A stretch of DNA of 64,000 nt from Chlorokybus atmophyticus (lineage: Eukaryota; Streptophyta; Chlorokybophyceae; Chlorokybales; Chlorokybaceae), in the NCBI GenBank assembly GCA_009103225.1, contig RHPI01003156.1:891339-955338 (forward strand), given 5' to 3'. Positions within the stretch are counted from its first letter, which is position 1, and each line of letters starts with the position of its first letter. The translations under genes and the position numbers were made by a program. The notes beneath the pieces are model-generated. The model made no database searches. It had not been told where the DNA came from and saw nothing but the letters and a program-made list of their open reading frames with translations. Shown here piece by piece: positions 47,876-58,087 of the stretch.

Positions 47876-50856
47876 ATGCAGGATGCGCACATGCTTGATG
47901 CTGAAGGACCCCTCCAAGAGACACACGCACAGCAGCAACAGGAGGAGGAGGAAGTGAACGAGGGCTTTCAATGTGTGCGTGTGCCTGGGAAAAATGTGGC
48001 ACGCCAACATGGAAGTGGAGGCGTCCCTTCGCACGCGTCGAAATCCAGGTGGTATGGCTCGGAGCATGCTCTTGCAATGGCATTCGTGCAGTGCAACAAC
48101 GGCCAGGGCCTGTCGGCCTCCGACATGGGGCGGATCATCAAGTGCATCCGAAATGCACACTTTCTGACGGAAAAGCTTGAGTGGGAGACTGGTGTGCATG
48201 TGGCCAGCTACCTCCGGACCACAATTGCTTTCTCTCAGTCTGAGGTGTGTTCACGGTGTGCGGTGCATGTGCTTCAACCATCTGAGCCATGTTACATATG
48301 CACATGCGAGTGTGCTGCCGTATCAGAACTACGTGACGGTTGACATGCGCAAGCCTGTAGACTAGGAGGATCAGGACATCAGCGTCACATATATGCTGGC
48401 CAAGGTTTGTGAAATGCAGCATCCAATGCAGTATCTATGCATTATTATCTAATCTGAGGCCAGCATGCCTGTTAATGCTCTTAGTCGAAGCAGGTATGAC
48501 TCGCGCGGTTGTATGGCAATCCACATGCCACTAATGGCTTCAATTTTCAGTATAATGGTGACGAGCACAGCTTTGGCCATCCTTCCATGGGCGATTGGTG
48601 GTAGGTTGTGGAGGTGAGTTTGAGGAGAGAGGTGGGGGAAGCGTCCTACTTGGCGCCTGCCATTCTGTACAGTGACAAGACCACGCTAGACAGCGCGGGC
48701 AAGCGCTTTGGCAGCCCTTTGATGGCATCACTTGCCAACTACAGTTGGGACATGTATGCTAGCAACATGGGGGTTGTTATGATAGCGCTTCTGCCGATGG
48801 TTCGCGCAGTGGCCGGGCATCCCACCTGGGCGCAGGGCAAGATATTGTTCCCAATTCGAAAACGTGAGATTTTTCATAACGCTTTTAATGTAGTGTTAGG
48901 GGATGTGATGCGGGCGAGCTGCGAAGGTCTGCAGCTCATCGACCCGAATGGCATCGAGCGTCGTGTGTTTCTCGCGCTTGCCAACTATATTAGCGACTTG
49001 CAGGTAGTGGGCATGCATGGTTGTAACCGGATGCAGCCTGCCGGCAAACAGTGCATGGAGGATGTTGTCAATGGAGCATCTGAGGTTGTTGTGTTGCATG
49101 AGACTGCCACACTCGCACGCACTGTGTCGGGCAACCAAACACGACATCCTTGCAATTTATGTCTCGTCATCAAATCAGATCTGAAGGAGTTGGATGAGGG
49201 CCGGAATTGAGAACCGAAGCTTTCTACACACCAGCAATACGACAGCTGCGGGCAAACCTGCATAGCGGTGTTAGGAATGCACGCTAGACAGCCAAGGTCT
49301 AAAAAAAGCAGCACTCCATGCATATCGAGGAGGTAATGGTTAAATTATACGGCATTCGTAAAGATGAATCGCTTTCCGTGTAACCAGGCAATGTGGTTTG
49401 GCAACGAATTGCATTGTGGGGTTGGCAACAGTCGCGGGTGCCGGGAGCTGACTGCTACTTTCGTCTAACCCCTGACGCAATGCATGTGCTGGGAGGCATT
49501 ATTAACAACTTGCTTGCTGCTGTATATGGCGCTGCGAAGGAACGCATGCGTCCTTGAGACAGATTCTGTAGGCCAGGCACGTCTTTGATGTTGCTTTTGT
49601 GTTGAACACAAATGCCAACGATACGTGCTCACAAGCAGATGTGCACATGCTGAATGCATGCAAGCTACGGGTTTCGCACTTCAAGGCACCCACAAGCACA
49701 ATAGTTTGTTTCCTGTCTTATAACTTCTTTCAGGTGGTGGAGATAGTGGTGATGCTGCAGCTGCTGCCGGTCCTTGTAGACGGTTTGCTGCTCGACAGTG
49801 AGGGCAACAATTTCTGCACCATTGCTGCCGTATTGCTTGCCCAGTGGAACAAGAAGTTGCTCAAGGCGCATAAATACACAACAGAGACCCTGACAACAAC
49901 CGACATCGAGATGGCTGCCTTTAAATCTGCAGTGTTGCATCTGCTACTATCGTCATATTTTGCACACAATTTAGGTTGAAAGAGAAGATCGAGAAGATGT
50001 ATCAGCTCACTTATTTTAGGCCAGCAATTGTCAGCAGTGGACACCCAGATTGGTTCAGCGCCAACCGCATGGAGCAGACGCACGCCCAAAACTTCAAACA
50101 GTGGGCGCGTGGTGGCAACACCCGGGACTACCAGGCGCGTATTCAGAAGACATGGAGCTGTGCGGAGTATGTGAGAGAGAATGGCATGGTCGTGAGTCCC
50201 GAGATGCGCTCGGTCATGGAGCATGCGCGGCAGCAGTGCTGTAATGTAATGGAGAAGACGGACAAGTTGCTATGGATGGATGTGCTGACAAGAAGGGAGT
50301 TCAACCCGTATTGTAGCGCATCTGCGCGTAGCCACCAAGTTGCCCTGAGGACTCCATTCGCCGACAATCTGCCTGCCAACATGGACAGCTGGTTGAGGAG
50401 GGAACAATTGGAGTTGGCCGACGGGTGGCGTGCTGTTCGCGTGGTGGACGGAGGCGCAGCGGTGTACATGACATCAAGAGTCGGCATGGCGCGCGCAACT
50501 GGGATGTTTCATGGGCGGCCTTAGTTCTCTACACCTGAGTTGGAAGGTCATGAGGACGGTGTGAACGTGACGTAGCGGGCTCAGGCACTCTGTTTTCTGC
50601 GTGTGGTGGTGTGGGGTGGTAGCGGCGAGCGCGTGTGGAAGTCGTGTTTGTCCGCTGGTACACGAAGCTGGATGCGACGAGCGACACAAAGTGCATCGCT
50701 CTTGACTGGGAAAAGCGTCGAGGGGGTCCACATCTGGATGTCGTGTCTCTGGAGCAAGTCAAAGTCATTGTCCAGCTGCTCCCCATGTTTGACAAGGACA
50801 GCGCCCGTGTACAAGAAAGCAAATATTGGGTGAACGTTCACTGCACTGCCACATGA
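47876..50856 (+). pseudogene. Plavaka-like DNA transposase, decayed
   Basis: Collinear pieces of one large transposase. 47876-48240: acidic/Gln-rich start, then WYGSEHALAMAFVQCNNGQG. 48365-48400: DISVTYMLAK, an intron 48403-48550, then SFGHPSMGDWW. 48608-49210: LAPAILYSDKTTLDSAGKRF, REIFHNAFNVVLGDVM and NGIERRVFLALANYISDLQV, and a CNLC pair. 49730-50520: WFSANRMEQTHAQNFKQWAR. 50630-50856: EVVFVRWYTKLDA and VIVQLLPMFDKDSA with YWVN. The order D(T) strand, RRVF...YxxD strand, E helix (NRMEQTH) and the closing VxFVxW domain match my memory of Plavaka transposases, a CACTA-related group known mainly from fungi. In-frame TAGs (after GDWW and before EDQDISV) and a frameshift mean this copy is probably inactive. 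Confidence 0.75.
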
Positions 50857-51060
50857 CATATGTACTTATCTCACTACTCTGAGTTTGGAGCATATCAGTC
50901 AGTTAGGCATTGCTATTCGTATGCTAAGACTTTTGCATGTGGACGTGTACAAGATTGGGCAGCTGTCACTTCACAACTGTCACCACAATTGAATGTTGAA
51001 TGCAACATTCAACAATCCGTCAGCTGTGTGCCATTAAGCATCAATACTCATGCACCACAC

Positions 51061-52014
51061 TCAAGCCTCATGATTCCATGACACAAGAGGGTAGTCACAG
51101 CGCATATCCATTGTTTCAAGCATGAGACGCCCTATGCACTCCGCCATTGCGGGAGGAATTGCATTTGCTGTGGTAACGGCCGATGTCATCCATGGCACTC
51201 CCAGCGCTGTTTGCCATGCAACAATGCCGCCCCTGGTGCTTGGAAGGCCATAGACCGGGTACATTTGCTGTGGCGCATTTGATGTCACGATTGTCTTTTT
51301 AGCGCTAGCGGACAAGTGCGGCAATAGCAGTCCAATTGCATTGCCCACGTGCGAGCAGCGTGGTGGTGGGGTAGCTACCACTGGCTGTGTCTCAAACAGA
51401 CGGTGTCGGAAAATAGATAGGCCAAACATTGTGCCACAACGGGACGGATTGGGTCTGAATGAGGAAGCTGCTCCTGGCATAGTCTCAATCACAAACTTGA
51501 CCTGGCTTGCAAGCAGCAGATGTCGGACGAGCGTTATCATATCCTGGTGTCTCCGGGATGTGCCATGTGCCGCCCGTTGAGGTGCCAGGATAGCACCTGA
51601 ATATGCCTGGCATAGTGGACTGGCCCATATGAGCTCGTACTCGCTCAGCTCTCCTGCACTCAGGGTGCATACATCGCAGTGTATGCAGGGCAGCGGGTAC
51701 TCAGAGGAGGGACTTATGCCCATCCCGGTCACGTCAAAGCCTGCGTGATATAGACCGACACTGGCACCACCATCGCCGCAGAATAGGTTGAGTGCCCTTG
51801 GTCTGCGTGTGCATCCAAGCTTGTTGTCAAATCGCGTGTATGTAGTCAAGGCTGGCCGTGGTGCTGGCCAGGGACTAACAATGATGCCGTCCGGGCTTAC
51901 TTTGCGACTGACGTTCTTTCCTCCGACGCAGAACATGACGTGCCCCGTCAACTGATGTGTATGCGAATACGTTGTGCCCTTTGAAATTAATGGTTGGTGG
52001 TTGATCACCGTCAT
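51061..52014 (-). CDS. Phage/bacterial-type cytosine-C5 DNA methyltransferase
   Basis: An uninterrupted 317-aa ORF. Motif I is LNLFCGDGGASVGLYHAGFD (75-94; SAM binding). Motif IV is ASPLCQAYS (131-139) with the catalytic Cys135; family members usually have PPC, so Pro to Leu is unusual. Motif VI is FVIETMPGA (Glu177 kept; ENV is usual). Motif VIII is RHRLFE (203-208). The end has AIPPAMAECIGRLML, as in motif X. It would transfer a methyl group to cytosine C5 in DNA. The wording is that of short phage-type enzymes, not of plant MET1, CMT or DRM. It converges on the transposase, 204 bp apart, and upstream on its own strand lie Tudor-like and Cys-rich frames. Unlike the neighbouring transposase it is open throughout. 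Possibly an exon of a longer gene. Confidence 0.85.
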   Translation of the reverse strand: MTVINHQPLISKGTTYSHTHQLTGHVMFCVGGKNVSRKVSPDGIIVSPWPAPRPALTTYTRFDNKLGCTRRPRALNLFCGDGGASVGLYHAGFDVTGMGISPSSEYPLPCIHCDVCTLSAGELSEYELIWASPLCQAYSGAILAPQRAAHGTSRRHQDMITLVRHLLLASQVKFVIETMPGAASSFRPNPSRCGTMFGLSIFRHRLFETQPVVATPPPRCSHVGNAIGLLLPHLSASAKKTIVTSNAPQQMYPVYGLPSTRGGIVAWQTALGVPWMTSAVTTANAIPPAMAECIGRLMLETMDMRCDYPLVSWNHEA

Positions 52015-52020
52015 CGAATA

Positions 52021-52248
52021 CTATACGGTGCTGCTATGCAAAGCCATTCTCATTGCACCATGCATATGAGATGCGTCCTCAATCTCGCATGCCAAGAAGC
52101 GATGCTGACCTGACGCTTGCTTGATTAGTTCCACAACGCCCGCATACCATTCCCCATTCAGCGGCCAATGCACCATGACACTCACACCAATCAGCTGCTC
52201 GCATCCCAACTTAATTGCGTTCCGCAGCCGATTCAATGCGCTGTCCAA
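52021..52248 (-). other. Tudor-like domain fragment behind the methyltransferase
   Basis: A 75-aa frame with IGVSVMVHWPLNGEWYAGVV followed by a strand-like stretch, ending in TAG seven bases before the methyltransferase ATG. Hydrophobic-V-x-W/Y-P-x-x-x-x-WYxGxV is the start of Tudor-type barrels. In another frame, directly after the TAG, VFDDGDQPP resembles the YDDGD strand that closes such barrels, so an intron or frameshift may separate them. A Tudor-methyltransferase fusion is inferred. Confidence 0.5.
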
Positions 52249-52735
52249 CGGTCGATGGTCTGCCTCTTCTACAGCGGCCAGGGGGTGGAATTGCCCACGC
52301 CCACACCGTGAAAGACTGCTTTGAATGCGACAATAGCTTCAACATGCATGAAATAAGCATACGCCCAACATAACATGCAATAATACGTCGTTGTCCACTC
52401 TGCCGAATCACCTCCACACCATCCACCATCCGTCCACTAACCACATGTCTTGATGTTGTCCACGTGAAGCGCATGGGTTCCCCTCGCCACTCGAAACATG
52501 AGCGCGAGCATGATTCGCACACGTACTGCACGCAATGGCAAAACTCTGGTTCCTTGCACAGCACTTTGCCGAGGCGGCAGCCAAATACGTCGACATTGTG
52601 TGTGGTGTGATGCCAGCAAGCAGCACTAAAACCGTGGCACACTGTTTGCACTCGCTGGCATCCGGTCAAGTGTGCTCGTATTTGCTGCCTACGGCCATTG
52701 GCACATACATACGCATTGCATTGTGGGCACACCAA
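52211..52735 (-). other. Cys-rich ORF upstream of the methyltransferase
   Basis: A 174-aa frame starting MVCPQCNAYVCANGRRQQIR with HLTGC, a C2H2/C2HC-like finger, then HCVQYVCESCSRSCFEWRGE and MVDGVEVIRQSGQRRIIACY, which may be another barrel strand set. It may be the 5' part of the methyltransferase gene. No firm family. Confidence 0.4.
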
Positions 52736-52753
52736 GCATGGTCATCTAGGTGA

Positions 52754-53559
52754 GGGGGATTCAATTGCTGCTGCCGACATAATGCAAAATATGAATCGGC
52801 ACGGCTGCCCACAAACTAAGCAAGATTTTAGGGTATGGGCATCAATCTAGGGTTGCTAGCTTACAAACCCTAAATGAGTCAAACTTTAAGTGAAGCACGA
52901 CTGGACCATGGACGGTATTACGGTACCATGCATGGTACTACATCAACATGAATGGTACTCCATCCACTAATGGTACTACAGTACAAGGATACTCGCATAC
53001 TACCACGATCGTAGAGTAATACTGTGCTTTCATTTCATGCAACCCAGAGCGCTGTCCGAGTTTGTTGCTGTTAACCATGCTTTGAACCAGCAAGGTATGC
53101 AAGCCATGCACTGACTCATGCGCCATGCAGTCATCATACACATGTACAGCCAATGCTTTTGACAACAGCAGATCTCGGGTGCACCATGCACCATGCTGTA
53201 ACTATACATGTACCTACATGTTTCATAGATGTTCAACACAAAACTACAGTCTATGCACAATTGTCATCCAGGCGGGGGCTAATCACCGCCGACACATTGG
53301 CGTCTTGCAGCAGGCATGGCGACCAAAACGGGTGAGGTTGCTTACACATTGGACACGCTGTAGCTCCTTTGATTTACTTGCCACGTGCTTCTGCTAGTAT
53401 AGAATGCAGACATGGCACATCGCTTGCTTGCAATAGGGCGTCTCCCCATCCGCTGGGGGGAATGGCTCTTCAATGCGACAACTCACCACGTATGGTGCAC
53501 GCGGGTGTGCAAGCTGCCTCTACCACCAAACTCTGTTATCGCGTCGCAGTCGTAGCGAC
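52754..53559. other. Spacer inside the accessory block
   Basis: Contains a second run of GGTAC palindromes (52918-52985). No gene recognised. Confidence 0.45.
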
Positions 53560-54300
53560 TCGATATTGAATGGCGCAGCATAACGCTCCACTGCCTGCTC
53601 GATCACCTAACGCCCATCTGCCGTCATACACCACCTGCTAATTTTGGTGGTCTCGTCCAGCATACGTTTATCCAGGCCCTCGACGTGGCTGTTGTCACTC
53701 GTGTAATCGCCCGCATCGTGATCTTCGTCAAGCTTCCACATAATTAGCTCGACGTGCCGTATGACGTACAGCCACTGCCAGCCAAAGCATGCTTAATACA
53801 GCTCAAATGGTCTTACTTGCCACTCAATATATTTGCTTAGGTAGTGGCGCACATCTCGAACCGCATCAGTCGACATCAACAGGTACATCTGTTGCAGCAG
53901 GTCGAAGTTCTGTTTCGCGGATAGCTCTTGTACATTGCCGGGTTGCTGCGGCAGCAATAACACCATCATATCGAGGACGGCGAGGGGCAACAACGTACTA
54001 CGGATGGCCATGTCGTGTTTGGGTTCCAACCACGGTCAATCCCGGGAGGTCTGTTTAGACCGCACTCTCTGCGTTTGCTCCAACTTATTGCATACTTTCG
54101 TCACCCACCTCAAGGTATGCCGCATGCGGTGATGCAGCGCATCTTGGGCGTAATATAGGGCGATCAACTCCTTTGCATCACGAGGCAGCCCCCCAAAGCA
54201 TCCTCGTGTCGGTGCTTTGAGCTTAGGCAGCTCGTGCCGCACCGGTTGTCTCTCTAGACAATGCTTAGCAGCCGCATGACGCTGTAAACCCGCTTGTGCC
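53560..54300 (-). pseudogene. Unrecognised spliced gene in the accessory block
   Basis: Minus-strand frames 54242-54036 (ELIALYYAQDALHHRMRHTL), 54029-53819 (LDMMVLLLPQQPGNVQEL; YLSKYIEWQ) and, after a ~45-base intron with GT and AG ends, 53773-53625 (WLYVIRHVELIMWKLDED; SHVEGLDKRMLDETTKISRW). A TAG then breaks the frame before VIEQAVERYAAPFNIESLRL. The protein looks helical and soluble. I do not recognise it. Same orientation as the methyltransferase. Confidence 0.4.
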
Positions 54301-55201
54301 TACTCTGGACACACAGTCAGCCCCAGTGAGGCTTCAAGACGCTGTGCTTCATCTAACTACATTGTAACGATGCCTCACCTTTGCTTTTTTGGTCCTGTCA
54401 GCGTCCGTTGTTCTAACAACCTTCTTCTTTTTTTTGTTGGTCAACCTGCACATCCTGGCAAGCGCTCTCTGTGGCACTGTCACTCAGAGGAGGTAAAACG
54501 TTATCTTCTTGCTCTACAGCTTTGCGTTTATTGGTTGCCTCCCGTTCCTCCACAACCTTGTGTTGCTTCATGAGGTCGAGCATGCATCTTGTCTTTCAGC
54601 ACAGCTTTCTAGACACCTCGATCAATCTCTTTACCAAATACAGGCTGGGATCAATGTGGCAAGCTTAAAGGGAGAGGCGAGCTACCGATGCTTTTTAATG
54701 GACATGCCTCCGGATGGTCAGAGTGCGGTGGCAAGTGAGTTTCCGCGGTTGGAAGGGAGGGTGCTGAATTGTTATTGCGATCATGTGGCTGTGGTTGAGG
54801 GGAGGCAGGATGTGCAGAACAGTCGGCTACTTCTTGCCTAGCATACGAAGGCGAGGCCTGAGGCGTTGGCGCAGCACCCTAAGTCGCAGCTGATGGTAGC
54901 GGGGGATTGGCGACGCCATTCCGCCACTCTCCGATCAGGTTCGTCACCTCTGGTGGCACTTCATGCATAGGCCATTGTTTGGTGCTTGCAGGCATGAGGA
55001 GCCAAAAGTGTGCTTCTGGCTCATCAAGGCAGTGTCGCCCACCACTAGGACTGAGTTAGGGGCTTCTTTATTTCCAACCCAAACTACGCTGCCGGGCCGT
55101 GGCACCTACTCCCCATGCTCGTGCTGAATGGTCACGCAGCCAATCAACAAGCCCAGCTTGTTGGCAAACATGGTCATCTGCAGGTGCTCCATGTACACAT
55201 T
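54301..55201. other. Spacer inside the accessory block
   Basis: Plus-strand frames at 54370-54841 look partly coding (LEGRVLNCYCDHVAVVEGRQ) but no family is recognised. Confidence 0.4.
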
Positions 55202-56224
55202 TTATCTCCGCACGATCTGTCGCACCTTGGCCATGGCTATGTTTATGTTGCAATCGATATCAGCCAACATGGTCGCAAGCAGTTTGTTGTAATACTGCGC
55301 CATCTCTCCCACGGCACCAGTGGCTCTGCAGAAGTCTAGAATCCTGCTCGCCACGCCTGCATCAACAGCCCTAGCCGTGATTTTGCGGAGAGTGTCCCCC
55401 CTGCCGTCGTCGTCCATGGTGTCCAGCATGGCCCAAAATCTGCTCGAGATGGGGCACTTGTGATCATCCAAGACACTTTGCGCTTTGGATGGCCTGGCGC
55501 GTAACACAAAATGGTAGAAGCAATTACCATCCGTTAGCGCATTGAAGTGGTCCCATGAGGTGAGTTGGCCACCTAGCATGACCAATGGCCGTATGCGAGT
55601 TGCGGCCAGCTCCTTTGATGACTCGCTGGCAGGTGGTGACCCCTGCTGCATGCGCATACATCAAATGGTGTGTCCAACTGTCGATGGCAAGAGTCACAGT
55701 AACTGATAAAGTACCTGAGCTTGGGGCAGATTGCCGGCTTTAACTTGCAGCGGTTGGGGTAAGGTAGGTGCAGAGGCCACATCGGTAGTTGCATTGTGCT
55801 GTGGTCTCGCCCGTTGCGGCAAGAAGGATTGTTGCCCCGCAATTACCAGTGCTACTTGTGGAGGAGACGGCAGTGGATGAAGATTGGTGTTGCGGAAGGT
55901 GGATGTGCTCTGGCTGCGAGGGGAGCCGGTGCGGCAGGTGAGACCACTTGTGCATGCAGCAAGGGGGGCTGTATATAGGTCGCAGGATAAGATGGCACAA
56001 TGTTGCAAAGGACGAATATAAGCATATGCAGTGCCGGACGTATCGTTACCAAGGCACAAGCATAGAAGACAGCAACTTATCTTAATGGCTCGTGAGCTGC
56101 ATGGAGCAGGGGAAGCCATGGGGGCTGACAAGGTGGTATTGGGTGCACTTTCCCCGCCACCCTCAGTCGCAGACTCGTCACCGAGCTCATGAGCCATGGG
56201 CACAGGATGCGCCATTGCCGTCAT
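55202..56224 (-). CDS. Unrecognised ORF pair, possibly one spliced gene
   Basis: Frame 56224-55694 starts MTAMAHPVPMAHELGDESAT and is Pro/Ser/Ala-rich and disordered. Frame 55657-55202 (151 aa) is globular: LGGQLTSWDHFNALTDGNCF, ISSRFWAMLDTMDDDGRGDT, and helices to the stop. They may be exons of one protein. No family recognised. Orientation matches the methyltransferase block. Confidence 0.4.
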
Positions 56225-56419
56225 GAATTAATTGCTTCGAACAGTCACCTGCGGCATTGCTGGTTGATGCACGAATAATTGCATGGACTGCGTCATTGCT
56301 GGTTGATGCACTACTGGTTGAATGCGAGACGAATGGCCACGTGCTCATATGCTCAAACCCAGCCTACTTCGTTCGGCACGCGCGAGCAACTACTACTACT
56401 TCGCACGGTCACGCACATC

Positions 56420-56779
56420 CTAGCATGCAAAGGTAGGCATGCATTGGAGGTGCATGCAGTCAATGCACATGCACAGCGAGATTGGCAGCAACATACCGCC
56501 GCCCAGCTCTGTCTGTTTGCTCCGGCTTCCGCAATGTCGGCTTGATTGTGCGGTGGGTATGAGTGAATAGTGGAGGTCTGCAGCCACGCTACATGTATCA
56601 CATGGACTGCGCTTAAAAAAAAATTGCTCTTGCAAGGAAATCCATGTGACTGTTGAGCGTGCCTCTGCATTCCTTTGTTCTTGTTCCCACAGTCGCAATT
56701 GGTCCCACATGGTTTTGATAAGGGACTCCAAGGACTGCAGCTTCTGATCAATTTCTTGTTGCAGAAAGCGAGCCACCAA
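56420..56779 (-). other. Coiled-coil fragment
   Basis: The frame starts MVARFLQQEIDQKLQSLESL and continues with heptad-like spacing (IKTMWDQLRLWEQEQRNAEA). The rest is not recognised. Other frames through 57000 on the minus strand are broken by stops. Confidence 0.4.
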
Positions 56780-57095
56780 GCAGCTTTATTTATGAAGATG
56801 GTCCTTAATGACTTGCCTGCTGGTTTGTCCAATGTTGGTGATGCATGTTGGGCAACCCTATTGCTGACGCCTGCCATCATGGTGATCCATAACGTGGCGC
56901 CCGGTATTAGCTGGCTTCGCTGCTTGAACTCTTACGCCCACAACTTCTTGCAAGATGTGCCACGCCGCCGCCGCCTCATCCTCCTGATCCTCCGCCTCCT
57001 AGTCGAACCCTGGTCCACTATGCCTGACATTTGAGCCGTCATCGACCTGATGCCCCTGCATGCCATCATCCGGCCATTAATGAAGCTGTTTGGGT

Positions 57096-57198
57096 GAGTG
57101 CACGCTAACTCCCATTATGGCTGGTCGAGCAATGCCTCTGTCGTACCATTCATTGATGGCATTGCTCGACCAGCCCTAATGGGGGTTAGCGTGCACTC
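57096..57198. repeat. Near-perfect inverted repeat, 41-bp arms, 21-base spacer
   Basis: 57096-57136 pairs with 57158-57198 with 2 mismatches in 41. Left arm begins GAGTGCACGCTAACTCCCAT and ends GGTCGAGCAATGCC. It would form a long hairpin: a foldback/MITE, an element end, or a small-RNA precursor. Confidence 0.9.
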
Positions 57199-58087
57199 CC
57201 ACCGAAACAGGTTCATTGGGACGCACTACAAGTGCGCCTCTAATGCGGGACACCAGACGTTCAAAACCGCCTTATTTTCGTTTTCGCGCCTCGTACATTT
57301 GGGCGGGCCACCTGGCGGCGGCAGCGTTGGATGCGGCAGCGCCACTATCAGCTAAGCAGGCGGCACCCGACTATCACATACAGAGAGGCTCTCGTGGTCC
57401 ATCTGCAGGTGCACCTCGTCGTGGAGGTCGGCGCCCCAAGTCCACATTGCCCCCAGTGTTCAACTAAGCAACAATCGCCAACCAGCAGCAGCCACTCTTG
57501 GCCAACCAATTGCAGCAATACCCCACGCTAAGGCCCAGCCCATCACAACAACTCCACCTGACACCGCAGTCGCAAGGGCAAGCTAGAATGCATGCGTTCT
57601 TTATGCACTGTGCACGTTGCTTTTTGCTCAACTTTAAATTTTGATGCTTGCTTCTTTCATGACTAGCACAGTAACTCACTGCATGCGTACTGGATACACT
57701 GTGCACGTTGTTTTTCTTGCTCAACAGTGAGGGTTGCATATTTCATGGCTGGCAGCATGACTCACGTGGTTGTGCTTGCAAAGGGTCGATTGGAACCCCC
57801 AACTCAAACGCATCTGGCCGTGACGTAGCAACCTCGACCGTCAGCAACCCTTCCCCAAGCAAGTAAAAGATTGGCAACGAGGTAAGCATTGTGTGACACT
57901 GTGACACTGTGTGCAACGGATTGTTCTTCTATGGACAGCATTTGCGAGATGCCGTCGAATCGTTAACCACCGGGTAGAGAGCCACGTTTATCCCAAGGAG
58001 GTCACTATTCGTTACGTTATGTGTCAGGTGCTGTGAATGCTTCATGACCTCACTGCACCGTGACACAGACCAACCTGCCCGTGACAG
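57199..58087. other. Spacer with low-complexity coding-like stretches
   Basis: Frames at 57216-57531 are Gly/Arg- and Gln/Ser-rich. A short repeat with CACTGTGCACGTTG occurs near 57606 and 57698. Nothing recognised. Confidence 0.4.

Noticed and set aside
47876-54300. Alternative genetic code with TAG read as Gln
   Set aside because: RPL13A, CYP97B, the TPR, DUF7794-like and propeller genes all end at TAG at the expected length, so TAG is a stop here and the transposase copies are decayed.
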